Source: Pseudomonas fluorescens (GTDB lineage: Bacteria; Pseudomonadota; Gammaproteobacteria; Pseudomonadales; Pseudomonadaceae). From it: 64,000 bases of DNA. Location: NCBI RefSeq assembly GCF_902497775.2, contig NZ_OZ024668.1:3642326-3706325 (forward strand), in the 5' to 3' direction. Shown piece by piece: positions 55,819 to 64,000 of the stretch. Position numbers and translations under genes: made by a program. The notes beneath the pieces were generated by a model, which worked only from the letters and a program-made list of their open reading frames with translations, ran no database searches and was not told where the DNA came from. The stretch's first letter is position 1. Each line of letters opens with the position of its first letter.

Positions 55819-56232
55819 TTACTGGGCGAAAGCCCGGCCCAGACCGCCCGGCACGCCACTGCTGTCGGTTTCCTGCCAGGGGCCGTTGAGGTTGGTCGAC
55901 CAGCTCCAGCCGTTGTTCCAGCGGTAGTAGGTGCGCTGACGGTAGAAGGTGTTGGTCTTGCCGTCGAGCACGTACACGCCCAGGCGCGGGTCCCAGTGGC
56001 TGGCGCCACCCGGCGGTGGCGCAAAGCTCGGTGAGGTACGCTGCACTGGCTTGGGCACCGGAGTGACGGCCGGCTTGCTCGGCACCGCACCGGGCTTGGG
56101 CGCAGGCTTGGTACTCGGCCCCGGCGGCCAGGTTTCGATCGGCGGCGCGGTGGGTTCGGAGGGCTGATGAACGGTACATGCACTCAAGCCTACAACCAGG
56201 GAGAGAAGGGTCAGGCGTGCGATGCTGTTCAT
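55819..56232 (-). CDS. Proline-rich lipoprotein
   Basis: 137-residue protein with lipobox LSAC at residues 16-19, followed by a Pro-rich linker (PKPGAVPSKPAVTPVPKP) and an aromatic C-terminal part (FYRQRTYYRWNNGWSWSTN). Envelope lipoprotein of unknown function. Ten bases before the ccmI end on the same strand, but separately regulated is possible. Confidence 0.72.
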   Translation of the reverse strand: MNSIARLTLLSLVVGLSACTVHQPSEPTAPPIETWPPGPSTKPAPKPGAVPSKPAVTPVPKPVQRTSPSFAPPPGGASHWDPRLGVYVLDGKTNTFYRQRTYYRWNNGWSWSTNLNGPWQETDSSGVPGGLGRAFAQ

Positions 56233-56242
56233 AGTCGGTCTC

Positions 56243-57445
56243 TTACTGGTCCGGGCTGTCGATGGTCAGGTGTTGCGCAGCGGTAGTGCTGCTGGCCAGC
56301 GGAGCACCCTTTCCGATCCATTCGCCCTGGGTCGGCTGGCCAGCGCGTGAGATGCGCGCAACCAGTTGGACTTCAGGGAAGCTAGACAGTTTCATGTTCG
56401 GCATCATCGCGTCGCTGTCGCTCAGTTCCACCTCGATCGGCAACTGCGCCACAGTAACCCGCTTGGCCGCCAGCGGCATTGGCGGGCCGGAACTTGCCCG
56501 GGCGAAGATGAACACGCTGTCGTCAGGCTTGACCTTGTCCTTGAGCGCCGCTGCCAGCTCCACCCGCACCTTCAGGCGTGCCGTGCCCTGCTCGGCGACC
56601 GCTGGCGCGGCCTTGCCCTCGCCGGCCTTGAGCTTGTCGCTGGCCCGCTCGATGCCGCCCTGCAGCGCTGAGCGCGAGGCATCGCCCTCGGGCAGTTGCG
56701 CCAGCAGGCGGTTCCAGTAGTCGATGGCTTGCTGGTAGTGCTCGGCCTCAAATGCCGCGATGCCCAGCAGACCAAGGCTGGTGACTTCGTTCGGGTCGGC
56801 CTTGAGCGCTTCGTCGGTCAGGGCCTGCAACTGCCCGTTCCATTGTTTGTTGTTGCCAAAGTACAGCGCCTGCGCCCACTGCCCGAGCAGTTCCGGCTGA
56901 CGCCCGGCAACTGCCACGGCACGTTCGAACACCTTGGCGGCATCGGCTGGACGCTCCTGAGCCATGTAGGCACGGCCAAGGAAGTACAGACCTTCGGCCG
57001 AATCCGGCTGGGCCTGAACGGCCAACTCCAGTCGGCGGGTCATTTCTTCCATGGACTGCGGCGCCTTGGCAAATTGCTGGGTCAGCTCGACCTGCTCGCT
57101 GGCACCAAAGTGCAGGTACAGGCCCAGGCCCATCAGCGGTACCAGCACCGCGGCCAGTAGCGGCAACGGTTTGCCCAGGCGCCCCAGGCGTTGCGGCTCG
57201 GCGCCTTCGGTATCGGCCAGCAGCTCGCGCGCGGCCTCATCACGGCCCTTGCCGAACTGCTCGGCATCGAGCACCCCGGCAGCCTGCTGGGCAGCCAGTT
57301 CGGCGACGCGTTCCTGATACAGGGCGACGTTGAGGGCGGTGCGGTCTTCTTCCTGTTGCGCACGACGGCCGCGCAACACCGGGATCAGCAAAAAGCTCAG
57401 GGCCACCAGCAACAGCAGGCCTGCAGCAAGCCAGAAATCAGTCAT
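56243..57445 (-). CDS. ccmI: Cytochrome c biogenesis protein CcmI
   Basis: 400-residue CcmI with two N-terminal membrane helices ([20 protein letters not shown] and a later [20 protein letters not shown]), then TPR-type repeats ([25 protein letters not shown]) and a C-terminal domain. It holds apocytochrome for CcmH/CcmF haem attachment. ATG 57445 chosen at the first helix. Last gene of ccm on the minus strand, overlapping ccmH by 8 bp. Confidence 0.92.
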   Translation of the reverse strand: MTDFWLAAGLLLLVALSFLLIPVLRGRRAQQEEDRTALNVALYQERVAELAAQQAAGVLDAEQFGKGRDEAARELLADTEGAEPQRLGRLGKPLPLLAAVLVPLMGLGLYLHFGASEQVELTQQFAKAPQSMEEMTRRLELAVQAQPDSAEGLYFLGRAYMAQERPADAAKVFERAVAVAGRQPELLGQWAQALYFGNNKQWNGQLQALTDEALKADPNEVTSLGLLGIAAFEAEHYQQAIDYWNRLLAQLPEGDASRSALQGGIERASDKLKAGEGKAAPAVAEQGTARLKVRVELAAALKDKVKPDDSVFIFARASSGPPMPLAAKRVTVAQLPIEVELSDSDAMMPNMKLSSFPEVQLVARISRAGQPTQGEWIGKGAPLASSTTAAQHLTIDSPDQ

Positions 57446-57914
57446 GGGTCTGTTCTTTGTCCAGCAATTTGGCGAGGCGCTCACGCTCCTCGCAAGAAAG
57501 GTCGGCGCTGCTTGCAGCCGCCTGCCCGCGGCGTTTGCGCACGATCAGCGCGAGCACGGTAAAACCGCCCAGCAGCAACACCCCCGGGCCGAACCACAGC
57601 AGCCAGGTACGGGCGCTCAGGGCCGGTTTGTAGCGGACGAAATCACCGTAGCGATCGACCATGAAGTCGACGATCTGCTGATTGCTCTTGCCCTCGCCGA
57701 GCATGCGGAAGATCTCCCGACGCAGGTCGGCGGCAATCGGCGCATTGGAGTCGGCGATGTCCTGGTTCTGGCACTTGGGGCAGCGCAGTTCCTTGGTCAA
57801 CTCGTGATAACGCGCACGCTCGGCCTCGTCGGCAAACTGGTAGGTGTCGATTGCCGCCTGGGTCACCCCGGCCAGACTCAGGCCGAGCACGACGGCTGCC
57901 AGCCAGCGCTTCAT
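57438..57914 (-). CDS. ccmH: Cytochrome c biogenesis thioredoxin-like CcmH
   Basis: 158-residue protein with signal peptide, the [11 protein letters not shown] redox motif (CPKC) and a C-terminal membrane helix. It reduces apocytochrome c haem-binding cysteines. 4-bp overlap with ccmG. Confidence 0.95.
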   Translation of the reverse strand: MKRWLAAVVLGLSLAGVTQAAIDTYQFADEAERARYHELTKELRCPKCQNQDIADSNAPIAADLRREIFRMLGEGKSNQQIVDFMVDRYGDFVRYKPALSARTWLLWFGPGVLLLGGFTVLALIVRKRRGQAAASSADLSCEERERLAKLLDKEQTHD

Positions 57915-58444
57915 GGCTTGGCCTCATCGACCAGGCTCTGGTACTGCGGCGCCAGTTGCTCGCGCCAGACCGTGGCGTCAACCACCCCGACATGCTTGTA
58001 GCGGATGATGCCCTTGGCGTCGATCAGGAAAGTTTCCGGCGCGCCGTACACGCCCAGGTCCAGGCCCAGGCTGCCCTGCTCGTCGCGGATGTCGAGCTGG
58101 TACGGGTTGTGGAACTCGGCCAGCCATTTCAGCGCGGCGCCGTTGTCATCCTTGTAGTTGACCCCGTGGATCACCACGCCCTGCTCGGCCAGCTTGTTCA
58201 GGTACGGGTGCTCGACCTTGCACGACGGGCACCAGGTGGCCCAGACGTTGACCAGCGCCGGTTTGCCCAGCAGGTCGGCTTCGGTCAGCGGCTTGCCGTC
58301 GACCGACTGCAGGGCAAAGGCCGGGAACGGCTTGCCGATCATCGCCGAGGGCAGTTCGCTCGGGTCGAGGAACAGACCGCGGTAGAGAAACACCGCCACC
58401 AGCAGAAACACCGCCAGCGGCAGCACCATGATCCAACGCTTCAT
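57911..58444 (-). CDS. dsbE: Thiol:disulfide interchange protein CcmG/DsbE
   Basis: 177-residue membrane-tethered thioredoxin: one N-terminal helix, WATWCPSCKVEHP with CPSC and the cis-Pro stretch GVYGAPETFLID. Keeps CcmH reduced. 4-bp overlap with ccmF. Confidence 0.95.
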   Translation of the reverse strand: MKRWIMVLPLAVFLLVAVFLYRGLFLDPSELPSAMIGKPFPAFALQSVDGKPLTEADLLGKPALVNVWATWCPSCKVEHPYLNKLAEQGVVIHGVNYKDDNGAALKWLAEFHNPYQLDIRDEQGSLGLDLGVYGAPETFLIDAKGIIRYKHVGVVDATVWREQLAPQYQSLVDEAKP

Positions 58445-60429
58445 GCAGTTGCTCCAGACATGCCCAGTGCCTCACGCACACGGGTTTTCACCTTGACTCG
58501 ATAGCGACCATCCAGTGCCGCGAGCAAACCGCCCAGGCCGGTCAGCAAACCGCCCAGCCAGATCCAGCGCACGAACGGCTTGACGTGCACCCGCACCGCC
58601 CAGGCGCCGTTATCCAGCGGCTCGCCGAGGGCGACATACAGGTCACGGGTGAAACCGGCGTCGATGCCGGCTTCGGTCATCATCGACTGCTGCACGGTGT
58701 ACAGGCGTTTTTCCGGGTGCAGCACACTGATCTCGCGACCGTTCTCGACCACGCGCACGGTGCCTTTATCGGAGGTGAAGTTCGGCCCTTCGAAGTGCTT
58801 GGCGCCTTCGAAGACGAACTGGTAACCGGCCAGCTCCACCGACTCCCCAGGTGCCAGGCGCAGGTCGCGCTCGGCGCTGTTGTTGCTCGACAGCACCACG
58901 CCCAGGGCGCATACCGCCAGGCCCAGGTGCGCAACCTGCATGCCCCAGTAGCTGCGGCTCAGGCCGCGCAGGCCCTTGAACAGACCTTTATGACGGGTCT
59001 TGTCGAGGATGTCGCGGGCGCCGGCAAGGATGACCCACGCAGCCAGGGCGAAGGTGGCCAGCACCTGCCAGTCGAAATCATCCACCAGCAGGCCGCCGAT
59101 CGGCGCCAGCACGACGCTGGCGATCAGCACCGGGGTGAGCATGCCCAGCAGCCATCTGCTCGGGGTGTCTTTCCAGCGCACGATCACGCCCACCGCCATT
59201 ACCACCATCAGCAGCGCCATCAACGGGATGAACAGCGCATCGAAGTACGGCGGGCCGACCGACAGCTTGGCGCCGGTCAGGGCGTCGAGGATCAACGGGT
59301 ACAGGGTACCGAGGAGGATCATCGACGCCGCCACCACCAGCACCAGGTTGTTGGCCAACAGCAGGGTTTCCCGCGACCACAGGGCAAAGCCGACCTGGCT
59401 CTTGACCACCGGCGCGCGCAGGGCGAACAGGGTCAGCGAGCCACCGACCACGAACAGCAGGAAAATCAGGATGAAAATGCCGCGCTCAGGGTCCGAGGCG
59501 AAGGCATGCACCGAGGTCAGTACCCCGGAACGGACCAGGAAGGTGCCCAGCAAGCTCAGGGAAAAGGCGGCGATGGCCAGCAGTACCGTCCAGCTCTTGA
59601 ACACGCCACGCTTCTCGGTGACCGCCAGCGAGTGAATCAGCGCGGTACCCACCAGCCACGGCATGAACGAGGCGTTCTCGACCGGGTCCCAGAACCACCA
59701 GCCGCCCCAGCCCAGCTCGTAATAGGCCCACCAGGAACCGAGGGTGATACCGATACCCAGAAAGGCCCAGGCAACGATGGTCCAGGGCCGCGACCAGCGG
59801 GCCCAGGCGGCGTCCAGGCGACCGCCGAGCAAGGCGGCGATGGCAAAGGCAAAGGCCACCGAGAAGCCCACATAGCCCATGTACAGCATCGGCGGGTGGA
59901 CGATCAGGCCGATATCCTGCAGCAGCGGGTTGAGGTCGGCGCCGTCGGTCGGCACCTGCGGCAGCAGGCGCTTGAACGGGTTGGAGGTGATGATCAGGAA
60001 CGACAGGAAGCCGACGCTGATCATGCCCATCACCGCCAGCACCCGCGCCAGCATCACCTGCGGCAATTGCCGGGAGAAGATCGACACGGCGAAGGTCCAG
60101 CCGCCGAGGATCATCGCCCAGAGCAGCAGCGAGCCTTCGTGGGCGCCCCACACGGCGCTGAACTTGAAGTACCAGGGCAAGGCGCTGTTGGAGTTGTTGG
60201 CGACATAGGCGACCGAGAAGTTGTCGGTCATGAAGGCGTGGGTGAGGCAGGCAAAGGCGAACGCCAGGAAGGCGAACTGGCCCCAGGCCGCCGGGCGCGC
60301 CAGGCTCATCCACAGGCTGTCACCGCGCCAGGCGCCGAGCAGCGGGATGGTGGCCTGGACGCAGGCGAAGCAGATCGCCAGGATCATCGCCAGCTGGCCC
60401 AGTTCAGGAATGATCAGTGCCGCATTCAT
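58441..60429 (-). CDS. ccmF: Haem lyase subunit CcmF
   Basis: 662-residue membrane protein with the WWD-domain haem-handling motif [20 protein letters not shown] and conserved His residues in flanking loops. It attaches haem to apocytochrome c with CcmH/CcmI. Overlaps both neighbours by 4 bp. Confidence 0.96.
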   Translation of the reverse strand: MNAALIIPELGQLAMILAICFACVQATIPLLGAWRGDSLWMSLARPAAWGQFAFLAFAFACLTHAFMTDNFSVAYVANNSNSALPWYFKFSAVWGAHEGSLLLWAMILGGWTFAVSIFSRQLPQVMLARVLAVMGMISVGFLSFLIITSNPFKRLLPQVPTDGADLNPLLQDIGLIVHPPMLYMGYVGFSVAFAFAIAALLGGRLDAAWARWSRPWTIVAWAFLGIGITLGSWWAYYELGWGGWWFWDPVENASFMPWLVGTALIHSLAVTEKRGVFKSWTVLLAIAAFSLSLLGTFLVRSGVLTSVHAFASDPERGIFILIFLLFVVGGSLTLFALRAPVVKSQVGFALWSRETLLLANNLVLVVAASMILLGTLYPLILDALTGAKLSVGPPYFDALFIPLMALLMVVMAVGVIVRWKDTPSRWLLGMLTPVLIASVVLAPIGGLLVDDFDWQVLATFALAAWVILAGARDILDKTRHKGLFKGLRGLSRSYWGMQVAHLGLAVCALGVVLSSNNSAERDLRLAPGESVELAGYQFVFEGAKHFEGPNFTSDKGTVRVVENGREISVLHPEKRLYTVQQSMMTEAGIDAGFTRDLYVALGEPLDNGAWAVRVHVKPFVRWIWLGGLLTGLGGLLAALDGRYRVKVKTRVREALGMSGATA

Positions 60430-60881
60430 GGCTTGGCTCCGGCATCGCTGGCGGCTTGGCCGCTTTCCTTGAGGGCCTTGGTGACTTCCGGCGGCATGTA
60501 TTTTTCGTCGTGCTTGGCCAGCACTTCATCGGCCACTACCACGCCCTCGGCGTTGAGCTTGCCCAGGGCGACGATACCCTGCCCTTCGCGGAACAGGTCC
60601 GGAAGGATGCCACGGTAGGTGATCGGTACCGACTTGTTGAAGTCGGTGACCACGAAGCGCACGTCCAGCGAGTCGCCGGAGCGTTGCAGCGAGCCTTTCT
60701 CGACCATGCCGCCAGCGCGGATGCGAGTGTCCAGCGGCGCTTCGCCATTGGCGATCTGGGTCGGGGTATAGAACAGGTTGATGTTCTGCTGCAGGGCGCT
60801 CAGGGCCAGGCCCACGGCAATGCCAATCCCGGCCAGCAGGCCGAGGATGATGAACAGACGCTTTTTACGCTGCGGATTCAC
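60426..60881 (-). CDS. ccmE: Haem chaperone CcmE
   Basis: 151-residue haem chaperone with one N-terminal helix, OB-fold and the covalent haem-binding His in the C-terminal part ([13 protein letters not shown]). GTG 60881 is the start, overlapping the ccmD TGA. Confidence 0.95.
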   Translation of the reverse strand: MNPQRKKRLFIILGLLAGIGIAVGLALSALQQNINLFYTPTQIANGEAPLDTRIRAGGMVEKGSLQRSGDSLDVRFVVTDFNKSVPITYRGILPDLFREGQGIVALGKLNAEGVVVADEVLAKHDEKYMPPEVTKALKESGQAASDAGAKP

Positions 60882-61054
60882 GGTTTGTTCTCCCGGCGCA
60901 GACGACGCGCCTGTTCTTGCAGGTAACGGCGCTTGGCGCGCACGGGCGCGGCGACGTTGAGGGCCAGCACCAGCAGGCAGATGCCGTAGGCCGACCAGAC
61001 GTACAGGCCGTGATGGCCCATGGCGAGAAAATCACTGAAGGAGGCAAAGCTCAT
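60878..61054 (-). CDS. ccmD: Haem exporter subunit CcmD
   Basis: 58-residue protein, one membrane helix ([19 protein letters not shown]) and basic C-tail ([16 protein letters not shown]). Short but placed exactly between ccmC and ccmE with GTGA and ATGA-type overlaps. It releases haem-loaded CcmE from CcmC. Confidence 0.93.
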   Translation of the reverse strand: MSFASFSDFLAMGHHGLYVWSAYGICLLVLALNVAAPVRAKRRYLQEQARRLRRENKP

Positions 61055-61827
61055 CGCGCCATCTCCCGACCCAGGCTGTTCAATACCTCCTCCTTGACCC
61101 AGCTGGCGCGTGCCTCGCGCTTGAGCACTTCAAGGCGCATGCGCAGCAACAGCACGGCGCCGAAGAAGCAGTAGAAACCCAGCACCGTCAGCAGCAGCGG
61201 CAGCCACATTTCGGCGGGCATCGCCGGTTTTTCGGTGAGGGTGAACGTGGCGCCCTGGTGCAGGGTGTTCCACCACTCCACCGAATACTTGATGATCGGG
61301 ATGTTGATCACGCCGACGATGGCCAGCACCGCACAGGCCTTGGCCGCGCTCTCACGATTGCTGATTGCATGGCTCAGGGCAATGAGACCGAAGTACAGAA
61401 AAAGCAGGATCAGCATCGACGTCAGTCGGGCATCCCAGACCCACCAGCTGCCCCAGGTCGGCTTGCCCCAGATGGCCCCGGTGACCAGCGCCACGGCGGT
61501 CATCCAGGCACCGATGGGCGCCGCGCATTGCAGGGCGACATCGGCGATCTTCATCTTCCACACCAGGCCCACTACCCCGGCCACCGCCAGCATCACATAG
61601 CAGGACTGGGCGAGCATCGCCGCCGGTACGTGGATGTAGATGATCCTGAAGCTGTTACCTTGCTGGTAATCCTGCGGCGCGAAGGCCAGGCCCCAGACCA
61701 CGCCGATGCCGATCAGCAGGATGGCGGCAATCGCCAGCCACGGCAGCATCCGCCCGCTGATGGAATAGAACCATTTGGGTGAACCCAGTTTGTGAAACCA
61801 CGTCCAGCTGATTGCGCTGCTTTTCAT
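61051..61827 (-). CDS. ccmC: Haem exporter CcmC
   Basis: 258-residue six-helix WWD protein with [16 protein letters not shown] and haem-ligand His residues in the flanking loops. Loads haem on CcmE. ATG 61827 chosen over the preceding GTG; overlap with ccmD is 4 bp, gap to ccmB is 43 bp. Confidence 0.95.
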   Translation of the reverse strand: MKSSAISWTWFHKLGSPKWFYSISGRMLPWLAIAAILLIGIGVVWGLAFAPQDYQQGNSFRIIYIHVPAAMLAQSCYVMLAVAGVVGLVWKMKIADVALQCAAPIGAWMTAVALVTGAIWGKPTWGSWWVWDARLTSMLILLFLYFGLIALSHAISNRESAAKACAVLAIVGVINIPIIKYSVEWWNTLHQGATFTLTEKPAMPAEMWLPLLLTVLGFYCFFGAVLLLRMRLEVLKREARASWVKEEVLNSLGREMAR

Positions 61828-61870
61828 CACGGTACATCCAGGGTCTTTGCTGGGCTGAGCCCAGACCTCA

Positions 61871-62539
61871 TTATTCGCCGACGCTGATCTTCAGGCCAGC
61901 CGCTATTGCAAAGGGTGCCAGAGTTACTGCCAGGGCGGTCAGGCTGCCAAGCCAGAGCAGATAACCGGTCGCCGGCATAGCTTGCAATGCCGCCTGCAAG
62001 GCGCCACTGCCCAGGATCAATACCGGGATATATAACGGTAAAATAAGTAGCGCCAGCAGCAGGCCGCCACGTTTCAAGCCGACCGTCAGGGCCGCACCCA
62101 CGGCGCCCAACAGGCTCAATACCGGGGTACCGAGCAAAAGCGATGCCAGCAGTACCGGCAGGCATGCCGCAGGCAAACCTAGCATCAGTGCCAGCAAGGG
62201 TGCCAACAATACCAGTGCCAGGCCGGAAAAGGCCCAGTGTGCCAGCACTTTCGCCAGCACCAGAAGAGGCAGGGGGTGCGACGAAAGGACCCACTGCTCA
62301 AGCGACCCATCCTCGAAATCACTGCGGAAAAGCCCGTCCAGCGAGAGCAGAACCGATAAAAGCGCTGCGACCCAGACCAGTCCCGGAGACAAGGTTTGCA
62401 ACAATTGAGTCTCGGGACCGACCGCCAACGGGAACAACGCGACAACGATGGCGAAGAACACCAGCGGGTTGGCAAGCTCGGCGGGACGTCGGCACAACAG
62501 ACGCGCCTCACGGCGCAACAACAGCACAAACACACTCAT
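61871..62539 (-). CDS. ccmB: Haem exporter ABC permease CcmB
   Basis: 222-residue six-helix ABC permease. It starts [20 protein letters not shown] and has [18 protein letters not shown] and the conserved [19 protein letters not shown] 62539 overlaps ccmA TGA by 4 bp, fixing the start. Confidence 0.95.
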   Translation of the reverse strand: MSVFVLLLRREARLLCRRPAELANPLVFFAIVVALFPLAVGPETQLLQTLSPGLVWVAALLSVLLSLDGLFRSDFEDGSLEQWVLSSHPLPLLVLAKVLAHWAFSGLALVLLAPLLALMLGLPAACLPVLLASLLLGTPVLSLLGAVGAALTVGLKRGGLLLALLILPLYIPVLILGSGALQAALQAMPATGYLLWLGSLTALAVTLAPFAIAAGLKISVGE

Positions 62540-63168
62540 GCGGCCCACTGCCCCAGGTTCAGTTCACGGTAACCGGACGGCTTGCGTTCCAGCGTGTGGT
62601 GGGTGGTCAGCACGACCATGCCGCCCTGCTCGCAATGGGCGGCCAGGTGCGCTTCGAGCTGGGCCACGCCCTGCTTGTCGAGGGCGGTGAAGGGTTCGTC
62701 GAGAATCCACAGCGGCGGGCTGTCCAGGTACAGCCGGGCCAGGGCCACGCGGCGTTGCTGGCCGGCCGACAGGGTATGGCAAGGCACGTCTTCGAAACCG
62801 CGCAGGCCGACCGCTTCCAGGGCCTTGCGGATGGCCGCAGGCGCTGCCGGGCGATGCAGGGCGCAGAGCCAGGCGAGGTTCTCTTCGGGGCTGAGGACAT
62901 CCTTGATGCCGGCGGCATGACCAATCCACAAGAGGATGCGCGCCAGCTCGTTGCGCTGCTCGGTCAACGGCTTGCCGCTTAACAGAATCTGCCCGGCGGT
63001 CGGGCTCATGAGGCCGGCCATCAGGCGCAGCAGGCTGGTCTTGCCACTGCCGTTGGGGCCGCTGATCTGCAGCATGTCGCCTGCACCCAGGTGCAATTCG
63101 AGGTTTTCGAAGAGCATTCGCCAGTCGCGCTCGCAGGCCAGGCCCACGGCTTGGAGATGAGGGGTCAC
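62536..63168 (-). CDS. ccmA: Haem exporter ATP-binding protein CcmA
   Basis: 210-residue ABC ATPase: Walker [12 protein letters not shown], signature [13 protein letters not shown], Walker [16 protein letters not shown] start. First gene of the nine-gene ccm operon; the promoter should lie in the 163 bp between it and the divergent fliK-like gene. Confidence 0.95.
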   Translation of the reverse strand: MTPHLQAVGLACERDWRMLFENLELHLGAGDMLQISGPNGSGKTSLLRLMAGLMSPTAGQILLSGKPLTEQRNELARILLWIGHAAGIKDVLSPEENLAWLCALHRPAAPAAIRKALEAVGLRGFEDVPCHTLSAGQQRRVALARLYLDSPPLWILDEPFTALDKQGVAQLEAHLAAHCEQGGMVVLTTHHTLERKPSGYRELNLGQWAA

Positions 63169-63331
63169 GGTTTCGCCTTATGCTTGGGATGCCTGTCTCA
63201 AGTCGGTCCCGGCCTTGCCGTTATACTGGCAACGACGATGTGGCCCGGCCGCGCTGATCGCCAAAGATCGGGCGGCATTATACATGTGATGTCCTACTGC
63301 AAAGAGGGCTATTTCAACAGGTTGCGAGCGG

Positions 63332-64000
63332 ATGACAGGCGAAATCAACAACCTCGGCACACAGATTCCGGCCAACCCGCCGTTGCGCTCGGCGATGACC
63401 GGCGAACTGCTGCGCCTGCTGCAACCGCAACAGGCCTTGCTGGCCCCCGGCGAAACCGCCAAGGCCGAGGTACTGACCCTGCGTCAGGTCGGCCAGGACT
63501 TCCAGATGTTGCTAAAGCTGACCCAGGACAACGGCCGACAGACCAACGTCCAGGCCAGCAGCAGCCTGCCCCTGGCCCAGGGCAGCCAGCTGGCGGTCAC
63601 CCAGAGCAGCAGCGCCAACCTGAGCATCACGGTGCAGCAGACCATCGCCAGTAGCGTGGCCACCCTGACCCGCATCGACACCCGCGAGCTGCCGGTAGGC
63701 ACCCTGCTGCAAGGCAAGGTCGTCACCAGCCAGACATTGCCGCCTAACGCCGGCCAGTTGGCGCAGTTTCGCTCGTTGGTAACCCTGCTCGGCGGCCCGC
63801 AAGCCGGTGCCACCCTGGCCATCGACAGCCCCCGTCCGCTAGCGGTGGGCAGCCTGCTCAGCGCTCGGGTGCAAGGTGATCAATCGCTGAGCTTCGTCCC
63901 GCTCAGCGGCCGCCAGGAGCAACTGGCGATTACCCAGCAGCTCAGCACCCAGCAGAGTCGCCAGGCCTCCCTGCAAGGCTTGCTGGCAGGCCTGCAGCAG
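63332..64000 (+). CDS. fliK: Flagellar hook-length control FliK-like protein (5' part)
   Basis: The open frame starts at ATG 63332 and runs off the window end (223 codons visible). The product begins MTGEINNLGTQIPANPPL and is Gln/Ser/Leu-rich (RQEQLAITQQLSTQQSRQA), as in the N-terminal part of Pseudomonas FliK-type proteins found next to ccm. The conserved C-terminal domain is outside the window, so the name is from composition and synteny. Confidence 0.65.
   Translation, partial: MTGEINNLGTQIPANPPLRSAMTGELLRLLQPQQALLAPGETAKAEVLTLRQVGQDFQMLLKLTQDNGRQTNVQASSSLPLAQGSQLAVTQSSSANLSITVQQTIASSVATLTRIDTRELPVGTLLQGKVVTSQTLPPNAGQLAQFRSLVTLLGGPQAGATLAIDSPRPLAVGSLLSARVQGDQSLSFVPLSGRQEQLAITQQLSTQQSRQASLQGLLAGLQQ

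Overview
The window is a high-GC, gene-dense stretch of a Pseudomonas chromosome. Evidence is the REP-type repeats (arms of the ATCGCGGGGCAAGCCC type), the complete ccm cytochrome c maturation operon next to a flagellar fliK-like gene, and the gcl-hyi-glxR-ttuD-pyk order. From memory this order is that of the P. putida group; no database search was done.

Left part (1-20 kb) has a purine-salvage and glyoxylate theme. It holds an NCS2 purine permease, two tandem Tsx-like outer-membrane channels, a RutR-like TetR regulator and a GlcG/HbpS-like protein. Next comes the glyoxylate-to-pyruvate operon: Gcl joins two glyoxylates into tartronate semialdehyde, Hyi interconverts it with hydroxypyruvate, GlxR reduces it to glycerate, TtuD phosphorylates glycerate, and pyruvate kinase finishes. 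A urea transporter follows. Purine breakdown yields glyoxylate and urea, so the set fits together. Two TTGTATACAA palindromes flank the gcl promoter, and two terminator-like hairpins lie inside the operon. Also here: an LtaS/sulfatase-fold membrane protein, a DUF808 protein, a voltage-gated K+ channel with a zinc ribbon, an orphan sulfate-binding protein and an MscS channel.

Middle part (20-32.6 kb): DUF2946, TonB receptor and PepSY genes (metal uptake), an RlmI/RlmK-type methyltransferase, and a DsbA/FrnE-RND-TolC efflux operon ending against a LysR gene.

32.6-41.6 kb is the most unusual region. A divergent LysR gene faces an operon encoding a stand-alone HMG-CoA synthase with all three catalytic residues (E79, C111, H233), a LiuC-like methylglutaconyl-CoA hydratase, an asparagine-synthase-like amidotransferase, a group A FAD monooxygenase, an isovaleryl/long-chain-type acyl-CoA dehydrogenase and a hotdog thioesterase. 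A strong 17-bp terminator follows, then an FMN azoreductase and a glutathionyl-hydroquinone reductase. There is no PKS, NRPS or carrier protein. I infer a small-molecule pathway that builds a branched C6 3-methylglutaconyl skeleton, amidates it and hydroxylates it, possibly through a glutaconimide/2,6-dihydroxypyridine to a quinone-like compound. The product is unknown to me.

41.7-47.1 kb: alpha/beta hydrolase, EamA exporter with divergent Lrp-type regulator, and an amino-acid-binding protein with a DadA-like dehydrogenase and divergent LysR. 47.1-49.5 kb: a bacteriocin-immunity pair (S-type pyocin-like) with a LexA-type SOS box and its own terminator. 49.6-56.2 kb: two related secreted proteins, a histidine phosphatase, an FKBP, an EamA transporter with divergent LysR, a GFA protein, a 2-hydroxyacid dehydrogenase and a lipoprotein. 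56.2-63.2 kb: ccmABCDEFGHI on the minus strand. The window ends inside a fliK-like gene.
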